22,575 nt of DNA, from NCBI GenBank assembly GCA_029239415.1, contig JAQZAY010000021.1, positions 1-22,575 on the forward strand, given 5' to 3'. The notes below the pieces were generated by a model. It made no database searches and was not told the DNA's origin. It saw only the letters and a list, made by a program, of their open reading frames with translations. Shown in pieces: positions 15,151 through 22,575 of the stretch; position 1 is the stretch's first letter, and each line of letters starts with the position of its first letter. The position numbers were made by a program, and so were the translations under genes. This DNA is from Pseudomonas sp. (lineage in GTDB: Bacteria; Pseudomonadota; Gammaproteobacteria; Pseudomonadales; Pseudomonadaceae).

Positions 15151-16104
15151 ATGCACATTTCGTCCGGACGCTGGGGCTACGGCCTTTTCCTGGCACTGTT
15201 GACCGCGCTGCTATGGGGCATCCTGCCGATCAAGCTCAAGCAGGTCTTGCAGGTCATGGACCCGGTGACCGTCACCTGGTACCGCTTTTCCATCGCGGGC
15301 AGCCTGCTGTTCGCCTGGCTGGCGGCGACCCGGCATCTGCCCAGCTTCCGATTGCTCGGGCGCAAGGGCCTGGGACTGGTCGCGGTAGCCATCTGCGGGC
15401 TGCTGGGCAACTACGTGCTGTACCTGTTCGGCTTGCGCCTGCTCAGCCCGGGAACCGCGCAACTGGTGGTGCAGATGGGGCCGGTGCTGCTGCTGGTCGC
15501 CAGTGTGTTCCTGTTCAAGGAACGCTTCAGCCTGGGGCAGGGCGCTGGGCTGGTGCTCCTGCTGGCCGGGTTTGGCCTGTTCTTCAACCAGCGACTGGCT
15601 GAGCTGCTGACCTCGCTGGGCACCTATACCACCGGCGTGCTGATTGTCCTGCTGGCCACCAGCATCTGGACGTTCTACGCACTGGCCCAGAAGCAGCTGC
15701 TGACCATGTGGGATTCGATGCAGGTGATGATGGTGATCTACCTGTCTTGCGCCGTGCTGCTGATGCCGTACGTGCACCCGCTCGAGGTCTTGCAGCTGAG
15801 CCCCTTGCAGGGCTGGTTGCTGCTTGCCTGCTGCCTCAACACGCTGGTCGCCTATGGCGCGTTCGCAGAGGCACTGGCGCACTGGGAGGCGTCGCGGGTC
15901 AGCGCTACTCTGGCCCTGACGCCCTTGGTGACGTTTGTCGCGGTGGCCCTGGCGGCAGGGTTCTGGCCCGACTTTGTCCAGGGTGAAGAGATCAATACCC
16001 TCGGGTATGTGGGCGCATTGGTGGTAGTCCTGGGTTCGGCGGTGGTAGCGCTAGGGCCCTCGATGGCCGCGGGCTGGCGCGCCAGAAAAGCGCGGTTGGC
16101 CTGA
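15151..16104 (+). CDS. EamA family (DMT superfamily) transporter
   Basis: The 317-residue protein has about ten hydrophobic helices in two tandem EamA repeats (about 10-145 and 160-305). The first repeat shows the family start ALLTALLWGILPIKLK and the WYRFSIAG turn; the second begins TTGVLIVLLATSIWTFYALAQKQL and ends with GYVGALVVVLGSAVVAL. A short basic tail (WRARKARLA) follows, placing the C-terminus in the cytoplasm. Members export or import small metabolites such as amino acids, nucleosides or drugs; the substrate here cannot be told. The gene has no co-oriented partner. It is separated from pap by 122 bases and is convergent with fumC across a large hairpin. Confidence 0.92.
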   Translation: MHISSGRWGYGLFLALLTALLWGILPIKLKQVLQVMDPVTVTWYRFSIAGSLLFAWLAATRHLPSFRLLGRKGLGLVAVAICGLLGNYVLYLFGLRLLSPGTAQLVVQMGPVLLLVASVFLFKERFSLGQGAGLVLLLAGFGLFFNQRLAELLTSLGTYTTGVLIVLLATSIWTFYALAQKQLLTMWDSMQVMMVIYLSCAVLLMPYVHPLEVLQLSPLQGWLLLACCLNTLVAYGAFAEALAHWEASRVSATLALTPLVTFVAVALAAGFWPDFVQGEEINTLGYVGALVVVLGSAVVALGPSMAAGWRARKARLA

Positions 16105-16125
16105 CCGGCAGCTGCCGTGCGTGGG

Positions 16126-16192
16126 GCGGTCCTCATCGCGGGCAAGCCGGAGCGACGGTTCGGCGCTCCGACTTGCCCGCGATGAGGACCGC
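16126..16192. repeat. 67-nt REP-like hairpin, likely bidirectional terminator
   Basis: Arms at 16126-16146 and 16172-16192 are perfect 21-bp complements. An inner 7-bp stem (16148-16154 with 16164-16170) is separated from them by one C/A mismatch, leaving a 9-nt loop. The TCATCGCGGGCAAG segment in each arm resembles the core of repetitive extragenic palindromes common in the P. putida group, here as an inverted pair. It sits between the convergent EamA and fumC genes, 21 bases after one stop and 16 bases from the other. It could end both transcripts. Copy number elsewhere in the genome cannot be judged. Confidence 0.75.
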
Positions 16193-16208
16193 ACAGGCGG
16201 CCTGCATC

Positions 16209-17603
<1,395 letters not shown>

Positions 17604-17683
17604 GCTGCGCTCACTCCTTCGTTGTCTGAATCCGCAGTTTAGGCCCTGATCCAGCCGGGCAGTTCCATCGTCCGTCGTCCTGC

Positions 17684-17712
17684 TTGAGCGCTGTGCCGCG
17701 CAGGCGCAGAAT
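17684..17712 (+). promoter_or_regulatory. Candidate sigma70 promoter for the DUF2059-bolA genes
   Basis: TTGAGC (17684-17689) and CAGAAT (17707-17712) are spaced by 17 bases, a good match to -35 and -10 boxes. Transcription would begin near 17719, 39 bases before the DUF2059 start and immediately before the palindrome at 17723-17735. Confidence 0.5.
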
Positions 17713-17722
17713 GCTCTCTCTC

Positions 17723-17735
17723 GAGGTAGTACCTC
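17723..17735. promoter_or_regulatory. Palindrome GAGGTAGTACCTC, possible operator
   Basis: GAGGTA-G-TACCTC is a perfect 13-base palindrome with a single central base. It falls a few bases after the predicted start of transcription of the DUF2059 gene and 22 bases before its ATG, a position typical of a repressor operator. As RNA it could also pair only poorly, since the loop would be too small, so a DNA-binding site is the likelier reading. Confidence 0.38.
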
Positions 17736-17757
17736 CTCCGTTACTGAAGGAAAACCA

Positions 17758-18288
17758 ATGACCCGTCTCCGCGCCCTTTGCGTCGCTGCCGCCCTCGCCT
17801 GTGCCAGCGGCCAGGTACTTGCCGATACCGCCAGCCACAACGCCGCTGCGGAAAAATTCCTCAAGCTGGCCAATGCCGACAAGCTGGGCACCCCTGTGTA
17901 CATGCAGGTGCAGCAGATGTTCGGCCAGCGCTTCGAGCAGATCCAGGCCAAGGTGCCAGGTGCCAAGAAGACTGTCCTGGACAGCTACCAGGCCAAGGCG
18001 AACGCGGCGCTGGACAAGTCCATCGGCTGGACCCGGCTCAAGCCGGACATGGTCAAGCTGTACACGGCCAACTTCTCCGAAAGCGAGCTCAACGACCTGG
18101 TCAAGTTCTACGAGTCGCCGCTGGGCCGCAAGGTCATGACCAAGATGCCGCAAGTCACCCAGCAGTCGGCGCAGCTGACCCAGCAGAAGCTCGAGCCCGC
18201 GGTGCCGGTGGTCAACAAGCTGCTCGAGGACATGACCAAGGAACTCGACCCGAATGCCGGCAAGGCCGCCGCCCCGGCGAAGAAGTAA
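17758..18288 (+). CDS. DUF2059 domain-containing secreted protein
   Basis: The 176-residue protein has a clear signal peptide: basic MTRLR, a hydrophobic stretch [13 protein letters not shown] and a cleavage site after VLA at 22, so it should be periplasmic. The mature part is helical and contains the DUF2059 core, with [35 protein letters not shown] cut here into the key elements [10 protein letters not shown] (about 98-107) and FYESPLGRK (about 112-120). The tail is lysine- and alanine-rich. GAAGGA stands before ATG 17758. The family has no assigned activity. The bolA-like gene follows after 13 bases, so the two are probably one transcript, though one product is periplasmic and the other cytoplasmic. 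It is divergent from fumC. Confidence 0.9.
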   Translation: MTRLRALCVAAALACASGQVLADTASHNAAAEKFLKLANADKLGTPVYMQVQQMFGQRFEQIQAKVPGAKKTVLDSYQAKANAALDKSIGWTRLKPDMVKLYTANFSESELNDLVKFYESPLGRKVMTKMPQVTQQSAQLTQQKLEPAVPVVNKLLEDMTKELDPNAGKAAAPAKK

Positions 18289-18301
18289 GCGGAGCCCGCC
18301 G

Positions 18302-18598
18302 ATGACCATGCAGCAACAGATCGAGCAGCACCTGGCCCAGCTGGCCCCGCAGCACCTGCAGGTGCTCGACGAAAGCCACATGCACAGCCGCGGCCTGCAG
18401 ACCCACTACAAGGCCGTGGTGGTCAGCGAGCAGTTCGAAGGGCTCAACAGCGTCAAGCGCCACCAGAAGGTCTACGCCACCCTGGGTGAGCTGATGGGGC
18501 AGTTCCATGCCCTGGCGCTGCACACCTATACGCCCGAGGAGTGGGCCAAGGTCGGCGCCGCGCCGGCTTCGCCGGTGTGTGCCGGAGGCGGGCGCTAG
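18302..18598 (+). CDS. bolA: BolA family protein
   Basis: The 98-residue protein has the BolA fold signature: HLQVLDESHMHSRG (18-31), HYKAVVVSEQFEG (35-47) and VKRHQKVYATLGELM (51-65), ending FHALALHTYTPEEW with the conserved H74. BolA proteins pair with monothiol glutaredoxins and affect iron-sulfur cluster handling, morphology and stress responses in the cytoplasm. ATG 18302 has GGAG 7 bases upstream; ATG 18308 is an alternative. The gene lies 13 bases after DUF2059. The last 17 residues (AKVGAAPASPVCAGGGR) are low in complexity and fall over a small GC-rich inverted repeat (18563-18575), so the natural family end was probably near the EEW and the tail is an addition. Confidence 0.93.
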   Translation: MTMQQQIEQHLAQLAPQHLQVLDESHMHSRGLQTHYKAVVVSEQFEGLNSVKRHQKVYATLGELMGQFHALALHTYTPEEWAKVGAAPASPVCAGGGR

Positions 18599-18636
18599 GC
18601 GTACCGCGGGCCGCTGTTCACCTCCCGCGAATTTGT

Positions 18637-18642
18637 TAGAAT
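18637..18642 (+). promoter_or_regulatory. -10 box immediately before the trhO leader terminator
   Basis: TAGAAT at 18637-18642, within TTGTTAGAATG, is a good -10 box. TGTTCA at 18615-18620 is a weak -35 with a 16-base spacer. Transcription would begin near 18649, exactly at the first base of the terminator hairpin, so the new RNA would start with the hairpin and T-tract before reaching trhO. Confidence 0.4.
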
Positions 18643-18648
18643 GCCCCT

Positions 18649-18675
18649 CGCGCCGCCAGTCGGCGCGTTTTTTTT
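18649..18675 (+). terminator. Strong intrinsic terminator between bolA and trhO
   Basis: A perfect 7-bp G/C stem (CGCGCCG 18649-18655, CGGCGCG 18661-18667) with a 5-nt loop is followed by eight T residues (18668-18675). This is a textbook Rho-independent terminator for the DUF2059-bolA transcript. It lies 49 bases before the trhO ATG. Confidence 0.85.
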
Positions 18676-18724
18676 GGCATCCGGTCCGCCCCTTGCGAGG
18701 GTGACCACCTGGAGGTTTCATCGA

Positions 18725-19660
18725 ATGACCCAAACTATCGTCGTCGCGGCGCTGTACAAGTTCGTCACCCTGAAAGACTACGTCGAGCTGCGCGAGCCGC
18801 TGCTCAAGACCCTGCAGGACAACGACGTCAAGGGCACCTTGCTGCTGGCCGAGGAAGGCATCAACGGCACCGTCTCGGGCACCCGCGAGGGCATCGATGC
18901 GCTGCTGGCCTGGCTGCGCACCGACCCGCGCCTGGCCGACGTCGACCACAAGGAATCGTACTGCGACGAGCAGCCGTTCTACCGCACCAAGGTCAAGCTC
19001 AAGAAAGAGATCGTCACCCTGGGCGTGCCAAGCGTGAACCCCAACCACAAGGTCGGCACCTACGTCGAGCCGCAGGACTGGAACGCGCTGATCAGCGATC
19101 CTGAAGTGCTGCTGATCGACACCCGCAACGACTACGAAGTGGCCATCGGCACCTTCGAAGGCGCCATCGACCCCAAGACCGAGACCTTCCGCGAGTTCCC
19201 CGAGTACATCAAGGCCAACTTCGACCCGAGCAAGCACAAGAAAGTCGCCATGTTCTGCACCGGTGGCATCCGCTGCGAAAAAGCCTCGAGCTACATGCTC
19301 GGTGAGGGCTTCGAAGAGGTCTATCATCTCAAGGGCGGGATCCTGAAATACCTCGAAGAGGTGCCGCAGGAAGAAAGCCGCTGGCAGGGCGACTGCTTCG
19401 TCTTCGACAACCGTGTCACGGTGCGTCACGACCTGACCGAGGGCGACTACGACCAGTGCCATGCCTGTCGTCACCCGATCAGCGTCGAGGAACGCGCGTC
19501 CGAGCACTACGCCCCCGGCATCAGCTGCCCGCACTGCTGGGACAGCCTGAGCGAGAAGACCCGGCGCAGTGCCATCGATCGGCAGAAGCAGATCGACCTG
19601 GCCAAGGCGCGCAACCAGCCTCATCCGATCGGCTACAACTACCGCAAAGCCGAGGCCTGA
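18725..19660 (+). CDS. trhO: tRNA uridine 5-oxyacetic acid hydroxylase TrhO (rhodanese-like, formerly YceA)
   Basis: The 311-residue protein has an N-terminal acylphosphatase-like domain (about 1-95, with [16 protein letters not shown]), a rhodanese domain (about 120-220) with active cysteine C178 in [12 protein letters not shown], and a C-terminal zinc-type cysteine set C245/C248 and C268/C271. TrhO makes 5-hydroxyuridine at the wobble position of tRNAs using oxygen, the first step to cmo5U. ATG 18725 is chosen because it gives the family start [13 protein letters not shown] and has GGAGG 9 bases upstream. A start at 18641 would lie before the terminator. dsbA-like and ABC transporter genes follow at 3 bases and with overlap, so the three probably form an operon. 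Confidence 0.95.
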   Translation: MTQTIVVAALYKFVTLKDYVELREPLLKTLQDNDVKGTLLLAEEGINGTVSGTREGIDALLAWLRTDPRLADVDHKESYCDEQPFYRTKVKLKKEIVTLGVPSVNPNHKVGTYVEPQDWNALISDPEVLLIDTRNDYEVAIGTFEGAIDPKTETFREFPEYIKANFDPSKHKKVAMFCTGGIRCEKASSYMLGEGFEEVYHLKGGILKYLEEVPQEESRWQGDCFVFDNRVTVRHDLTEGDYDQCHACRHPISVEERASEHYAPGISCPHCWDSLSEKTRRSAIDRQKQIDLAKARNQPHPIGYNYRKAEA

Positions 19661-19663
19661 TGC

Positions 19664-20296
19664 ATGTCCGCACGCCTGCTCTATGTGATGGACCCGATGT
19701 GCTCCTGGTGCTGGGGCTTCGCGCCGGTGGCCCAGGCCCTGATCGCGCAGGCGCGTGAAGCGGGTGTCGACACCCGCCTGGTGCCCGGCGGCTTGCGTAG
19801 CGGTAGCCGTGCGCTCGACGCCTCGACCCGGCGCTACATCCTGGAGCACTGGCAGGCGGTGGCCGATGCCACCGGCCAGGCGTTTCGCTTCGAAGACGCC
19901 TTGCCCGAGGGCTTCGTCTACGACACCGAGCCTGCCTGCCGCGCCCTGGTGGCCGCGCGCGAACTCGATGCCTCGCGCGCCTGGACGCTGCTCCAGCTGA
20001 TCCAGGAGGGTTTCTACCAGCGGGGCGAAGAGGTCTCCTGCGCGCCACACCTGGTCAACCTGGCCGAGCAGGCGGGCTATGAGCGTGCCGCATTCGCCGA
20101 GGCGTTCTCCCGTGCCGATATCCGCGCCGCCACGGCTGCGGATTTCAGCTGGGTGCAGGACCTTGGCATCGCTGGATTCCCTACCTTGCTGGCCGAGCGC
20201 AACGGCCAGCTGGCATTGCTGACCAACGGCTACCAGCCGCTCGAGAGCCTGCAGCCGTTGCTCGGCCGGTGGCTGCGGCAGGCCACCTGTGCTTGA
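19664..20296 (+). CDS. Cytoplasmic DsbA-family thioredoxin-like protein
   Basis: The 210-residue protein starts ARLLYVMDPMCSWCWGFAP, a thioredoxin-fold strand leading to the CSWC redox centre (C13, C16). It has a central helical insertion as in DsbA/FrnE proteins and a conserved cis-proline region (LGIAGFPTLL, about residues 167-176). There is no signal peptide, so unlike true DsbA it is cytoplasmic. It may act as a disulfide reductase or isomerase, or as a glutathione transferase kappa-like enzyme; the substrate is unknown. ATG 19664 is 3 bases after the trhO stop, and its own end overlaps the ABC gene start by 8 bases, indicating translational coupling. Confidence 0.9.
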   Translation: MSARLLYVMDPMCSWCWGFAPVAQALIAQAREAGVDTRLVPGGLRSGSRALDASTRRYILEHWQAVADATGQAFRFEDALPEGFVYDTEPACRALVAARELDASRAWTLLQLIQEGFYQRGEEVSCAPHLVNLAEQAGYERAAFAEAFSRADIRAATAADFSWVQDLGIAGFPTLLAERNGQLALLTNGYQPLESLQPLLGRWLRQATCA

Positions 20297-22121
20297 CCTG
20301 CCGGGTTCATCCGACCCGGTACCAGGGCCGTCCCCGGCCGCGGCCGATCGCCTGAGCTGGGCCGAAATCCGCCGCCTGGCCCTGCATCACCGCAAAGCCC
20401 TGTGGAGCGCCAATGCCGTCGCGGTGCTGGCTGCGTTCTGCAGCGTGCCGATTCCGCTGCTGCTGCCGCTGCTGGTCGACGAAGTGCTGCTGGGTCACGG
20501 CGACGCCGCGCTCAAGTGGATGAATCACCTGCTGCCTGCCCACTGGCAGGTCGCCGCCGGCTATATCGGCCTGATGCTGCTGGCCACCTTCTGCCTGCGC
20601 CTGGGAGCGCTGGCCTTCAACGTGGTGCAGGCCAAGTTGTTTGCCGGGCTTGCCAAGGACATCGTGTACCGGTTGCGCATCCGCCTGATCGAGCGCCTCA
20701 AGCGCATCTCGCTGAGCGAGTATGAAAGCCTGGGCAGCGGGACGGTGGCCACCCACCTGGTCACCGACCTGGACACCCTCGACAAATTCGTCGGCGAAAC
20801 CCTGAGCCGCTTCCTGGTCGCGCTGCTGACCCTGGCCGGCACCTCGGCGATCCTCATCTGGATGCACTGGCAACTGGCCTTGCTGATCCTGCTGTTCAAT
20901 CCGCTGGTGATCTACTTCACCGTGCAGTTGGGCAAGCGCGTCAAACACCTGAAGAAGCTCGAGAACGACAGCACCTCGCGTTTCACCCAGGCGCTCACAG
21001 AAACCCTGGACGCGATCCAGGAAATCCGTGCCGGCAACCGCCAGGGCTACTTCCTCGGGCGTCTGGGCCTGCGCGCCCGCGAAGTGCGCGACTACGCCGT
21101 GGCCTCGCAGTGGAAGAGCGATGCCAGTGGTCGTGCCAGCGGGCTGTTGTTCCAGTTCGGCATCGACATCTTCCGCGCCGCCGCCATGCTGACGGTGTTG
21201 TTTTCAGACCTGTCGATCGGCCAGATGCTGGCGGTGTTCAGCTACCTGTGGTTCATGATCGGCCCGGTCGAGCAACTGCTCAACCTGCAATACGCCTACT
21301 ATGCCGCCGGTGGCGCGCTGAGCCGTCTCAACGAGCTGCTGGCGCGCGCGGACGAACCAGAGTATCCGGCCGCCACCGATCCGTTCGCCGGTCGCGAAAC
21401 CGTGGGTATCGAAGTGCGTGACCTGCGCTTCGCCTATGCCGACGAGCCGGTGCTCGACCAGCTCAACCTGTCCATCGCGGCGGGCGAGAAGGTCGCCATC
21501 GTCGGTGCCAGCGGTGGCGGCAAGAGCACCCTGGTGCAGCTGCTGCTGGGGCTGTACAGCGCCCAGGCGGGGACGATCCGCTTCGGTGGCGCCAGCCAGC
21601 AGGAGATCGGCCTTGAAACCCTGCGCGAGAACGTCGCCGTGGTGCTGCAGCATCCCTCGCTGTTCAACGACACGGTTCGCGCCAATCTCACCATGGGCCG
21701 CGACTGCAGCGACGAGGCCTGTTGGCAGGCGCTGCGCATCGCCCAGCTCGACAGCACCATCGCTGCGCTGCCCCAGGGCCTGGACAGCATCGTCGGACGT
21801 TCCGGCGTGCGCCTGTCCGGCGGCCAGCGCCAGCGCCTGGCGATCGCGCGCATGGTGCTGGCCGAGCCGAAGGTGGTGATTCTCGACGAGGCCACCTCGG
21901 CGCTCGATGCCGCCACCGAATACAACCTGCACCAGGCCCTGTCGCGGTTTCTCAGCGCGCGTACCACGCTGATCATCGCCCACCGGTTGTCGGCGGTGAA
22001 ACAGGCCGACCGGGTGCTGGTGTTCGATGGGGGCCGCGTGGCAGAGGATGGCGATCACCAGCAGCTGATTGCCGAGGGCGGGCTGTACGCCAAGTTGTAT
22101 GGTCATCTGCAGCAGACTTGA
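20289..22121 (+). CDS. MsbA-like ABC exporter (fused membrane and ATPase domains)
   Basis: The 610-residue half-transporter has a six-helix ABC transmembrane domain (about 40-345) and a nucleotide-binding domain (about 373-608). The latter has Walker A GASGGGKST (406-414), Q-loop QHPS (454-457), signature LSGGQ (509-513), Walker B VVILDEATSALD (529-540) and the switch H565. It works as a homodimer in the inner membrane, exporting a lipid, peptide or drug; the substrate is not predictable. The start is GTG 20289, overlapping the dsbA-like gene by 8 bases; the next in-frame ATG would cut into the membrane domain. In related pseudomonads this gene lies next to rbdA, so a link to biofilm state is conceivable but not shown. 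Confidence 0.94.
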   Translation: MLDLPGSSDPVPGPSPAAADRLSWAEIRRLALHHRKALWSANAVAVLAAFCSVPIPLLLPLLVDEVLLGHGDAALKWMNHLLPAHWQVAAGYIGLMLLATFCLRLGALAFNVVQAKLFAGLAKDIVYRLRIRLIERLKRISLSEYESLGSGTVATHLVTDLDTLDKFVGETLSRFLVALLTLAGTSAILIWMHWQLALLILLFNPLVIYFTVQLGKRVKHLKKLENDSTSRFTQALTETLDAIQEIRAGNRQGYFLGRLGLRAREVRDYAVASQWKSDASGRASGLLFQFGIDIFRAAAMLTVLFSDLSIGQMLAVFSYLWFMIGPVEQLLNLQYAYYAAGGALSRLNELLARADEPEYPAATDPFAGRETVGIEVRDLRFAYADEPVLDQLNLSIAAGEKVAIVGASGGGKSTLVQLLLGLYSAQAGTIRFGGASQQEIGLETLRENVAVVLQHPSLFNDTVRANLTMGRDCSDEACWQALRIAQLDSTIAALPQGLDSIVGRSGVRLSGGQRQRLAIARMVLAEPKVVILDEATSALDAATEYNLHQALSRFLSARTTLIIAHRLSAVKQADRVLVFDGGRVAEDGDHQQLIAEGGLYAKLYGHLQQT

Positions 22122-22195
22122 TTGCCGTCATGCACACCCCTGCACGGGCGCTGTAGGACGTGGTAAAAAATCCCTTCTGACTCATGGCGAATCGC

Positions 22196-22202
22196 CTACG
22201 CT
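22196..22202 (+). promoter_or_regulatory. RpoS-like -10 (CTACGCT) before the RbdA-like gene
   Basis: CTACGCT at 22196-22202 matches the sigma-S extended -10 in all but one position and lies 46 bases before the ATG. It overlaps the end of an 11-base palindrome GGCGA-A-TCGCC (22186-22196). No clear -35 is seen. The rest of the 127-base gap after the ABC gene shows no hairpin. Confidence 0.35.
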
Positions 22203-22248
22203 GTGCTTGAGCAGATAAGCGTCTCACCGCCTTAGCGACAGGGAATAC

Positions 22249-22575
22249 ATGAAGGGAAATCGGGCTCTCGAAGCGCCAAGGTTGCTGGGTATCATCTGGC
22301 CGTTTGTCGCCGTTGTGCTGTTCCAGGCGCTGCTGGGAGGGCTTAGCCTCTATGCGTTGTCGGCAGTGCGTGGCTACGTGGGCGGCGAAAGCCTGTGGTC
22401 CAAGGGCCAGAAAGACGCTATCTATTACCTGAGTCTCTACGCCGACAGCGGCGACGAGCAGCTGATGCAGCGCTATCGCCAGGCCATCGCGGTGCCCCAG
22501 GGCGACTACGAGATGCGCATGGCTCTCGAGCAGCCCCTGCCTGATCTGGAGGCGGCGCGCCAGGGCATCCTCAAG
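22249..22575 (+). CDS. rbdA: RbdA-like membrane c-di-GMP signalling protein, N-terminal part only
   Basis: The window holds the first 109 codons. A membrane helix (about 12-40, LGIIWPFVAVVLFQALLGG onward) is followed by a periplasmic segment (SAVRGYVGGESLWSKGQKDAIYYL, then acidic helices), as in an extracytoplasmic sensor. The start is ATG 22249 with AGGGAA upstream. The signalling domains lie beyond the window. Identity rests on synteny: in P. aeruginosa the order fumC2, DUF2059, bolA, rhodanese/trhO, DsbA-like, ABC transporter, rbdA is the same as I recall it, and RbdA has an N-terminal membrane sensor followed by PAS, GGDEF and EAL domains that lower c-di-GMP and promote biofilm dispersal. 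A sensor kinase or chemoreceptor is the alternative. Confidence 0.62.
   Translation, partial: MKGNRALEAPRLLGIIWPFVAVVLFQALLGGLSLYALSAVRGYVGGESLWSKGQKDAIYYLSLYADSGDEQLMQRYRQAIAVPQGDYEMRMALEQPLPDLEAARQGILK

Noticed and set aside
17604..17966. N-terminal extension of fumC to 585 residues
   Set aside because: It would run through the divergent DUF2059 gene. The 464-residue form from 17603 has the family start and a ribosome site.
18212..20050. 612-codon open frame on the minus strand over bolA and trhO
   Set aside because: It runs through the bolA-trhO terminator and antisense to genes with strong motifs. No recognisable domain.

Overview
The window looks like a chromosomal segment of a fluorescent pseudomonad, most likely of the Pseudomonas putida group. 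The base composition is GC-rich. The gene sets also match Pseudomonas arrangements I know: an rsmI-type csrA gene, the NAGGN osmoprotectant trio, a two-domain polyphosphate:AMP phosphotransferase, and a run fumC2 / DUF2059 / bolA / trhO / DsbA-like / ABC transporter / RbdA-like. Species assignment is inference; no database was consulted.

Region 1 (1-4310) is the 3' end of a chaperone-usher fimbrial locus of the CFA/I-cable pilus (alpha) type. It holds the end of a CfaE/CblD-like tip adhesin, a periplasmic chaperone whose signal peptide is broken by an apparent frameshift, and a co-oriented two-component pair. That pair is a LuxR/BvgA-type response regulator and a hybrid kinase with HisKA, HATPase, receiver and HPt domains but no periplasmic sensor.

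Region 2 (4311-6571) holds small housekeeping and regulatory genes: a 50-residue DUF3309 membrane peptide, an SDR oxidoreductase with an RpoS-like -10, ynfA, the CsrA-family regulator rsmI, and convergent yheU.

Region 3 (6588-11460) is a minus-strand operon asnO-ngg-M42 peptidase for the osmoprotectant dipeptide N-acetylglutaminylglutamine amide. Its leader can form two mutually exclusive hairpins.

Region 4 (11463-17603) holds mnmC (tRNA wobble uridine modification), a divergent polyphosphate:AMP phosphotransferase, an EamA transporter, and fumC. A 67-nt near-perfect hairpin separates the EamA gene from convergent fumC.

Region 5 (17758-22575) runs rightward: a secreted DUF2059 protein, a BolA-family protein, a strong intrinsic terminator, tRNA hydroxylase trhO, a cytoplasmic DsbA-like protein, an MsbA-like ABC exporter, and the start of a membrane protein that by synteny is the c-di-GMP protein RbdA.

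Most genes are conserved core genes. The least ordinary parts are the fimbrial locus with its frameshift and paired palindrome, the repeat-rich rsmI upstream region, the overlapping asnO leader hairpins, and the promoter-terminator arrangement before trhO. I found no tRNA, rRNA, insertion sequence, CRISPR array or phage gene. No gene-free stretch exceeds 300 bases.
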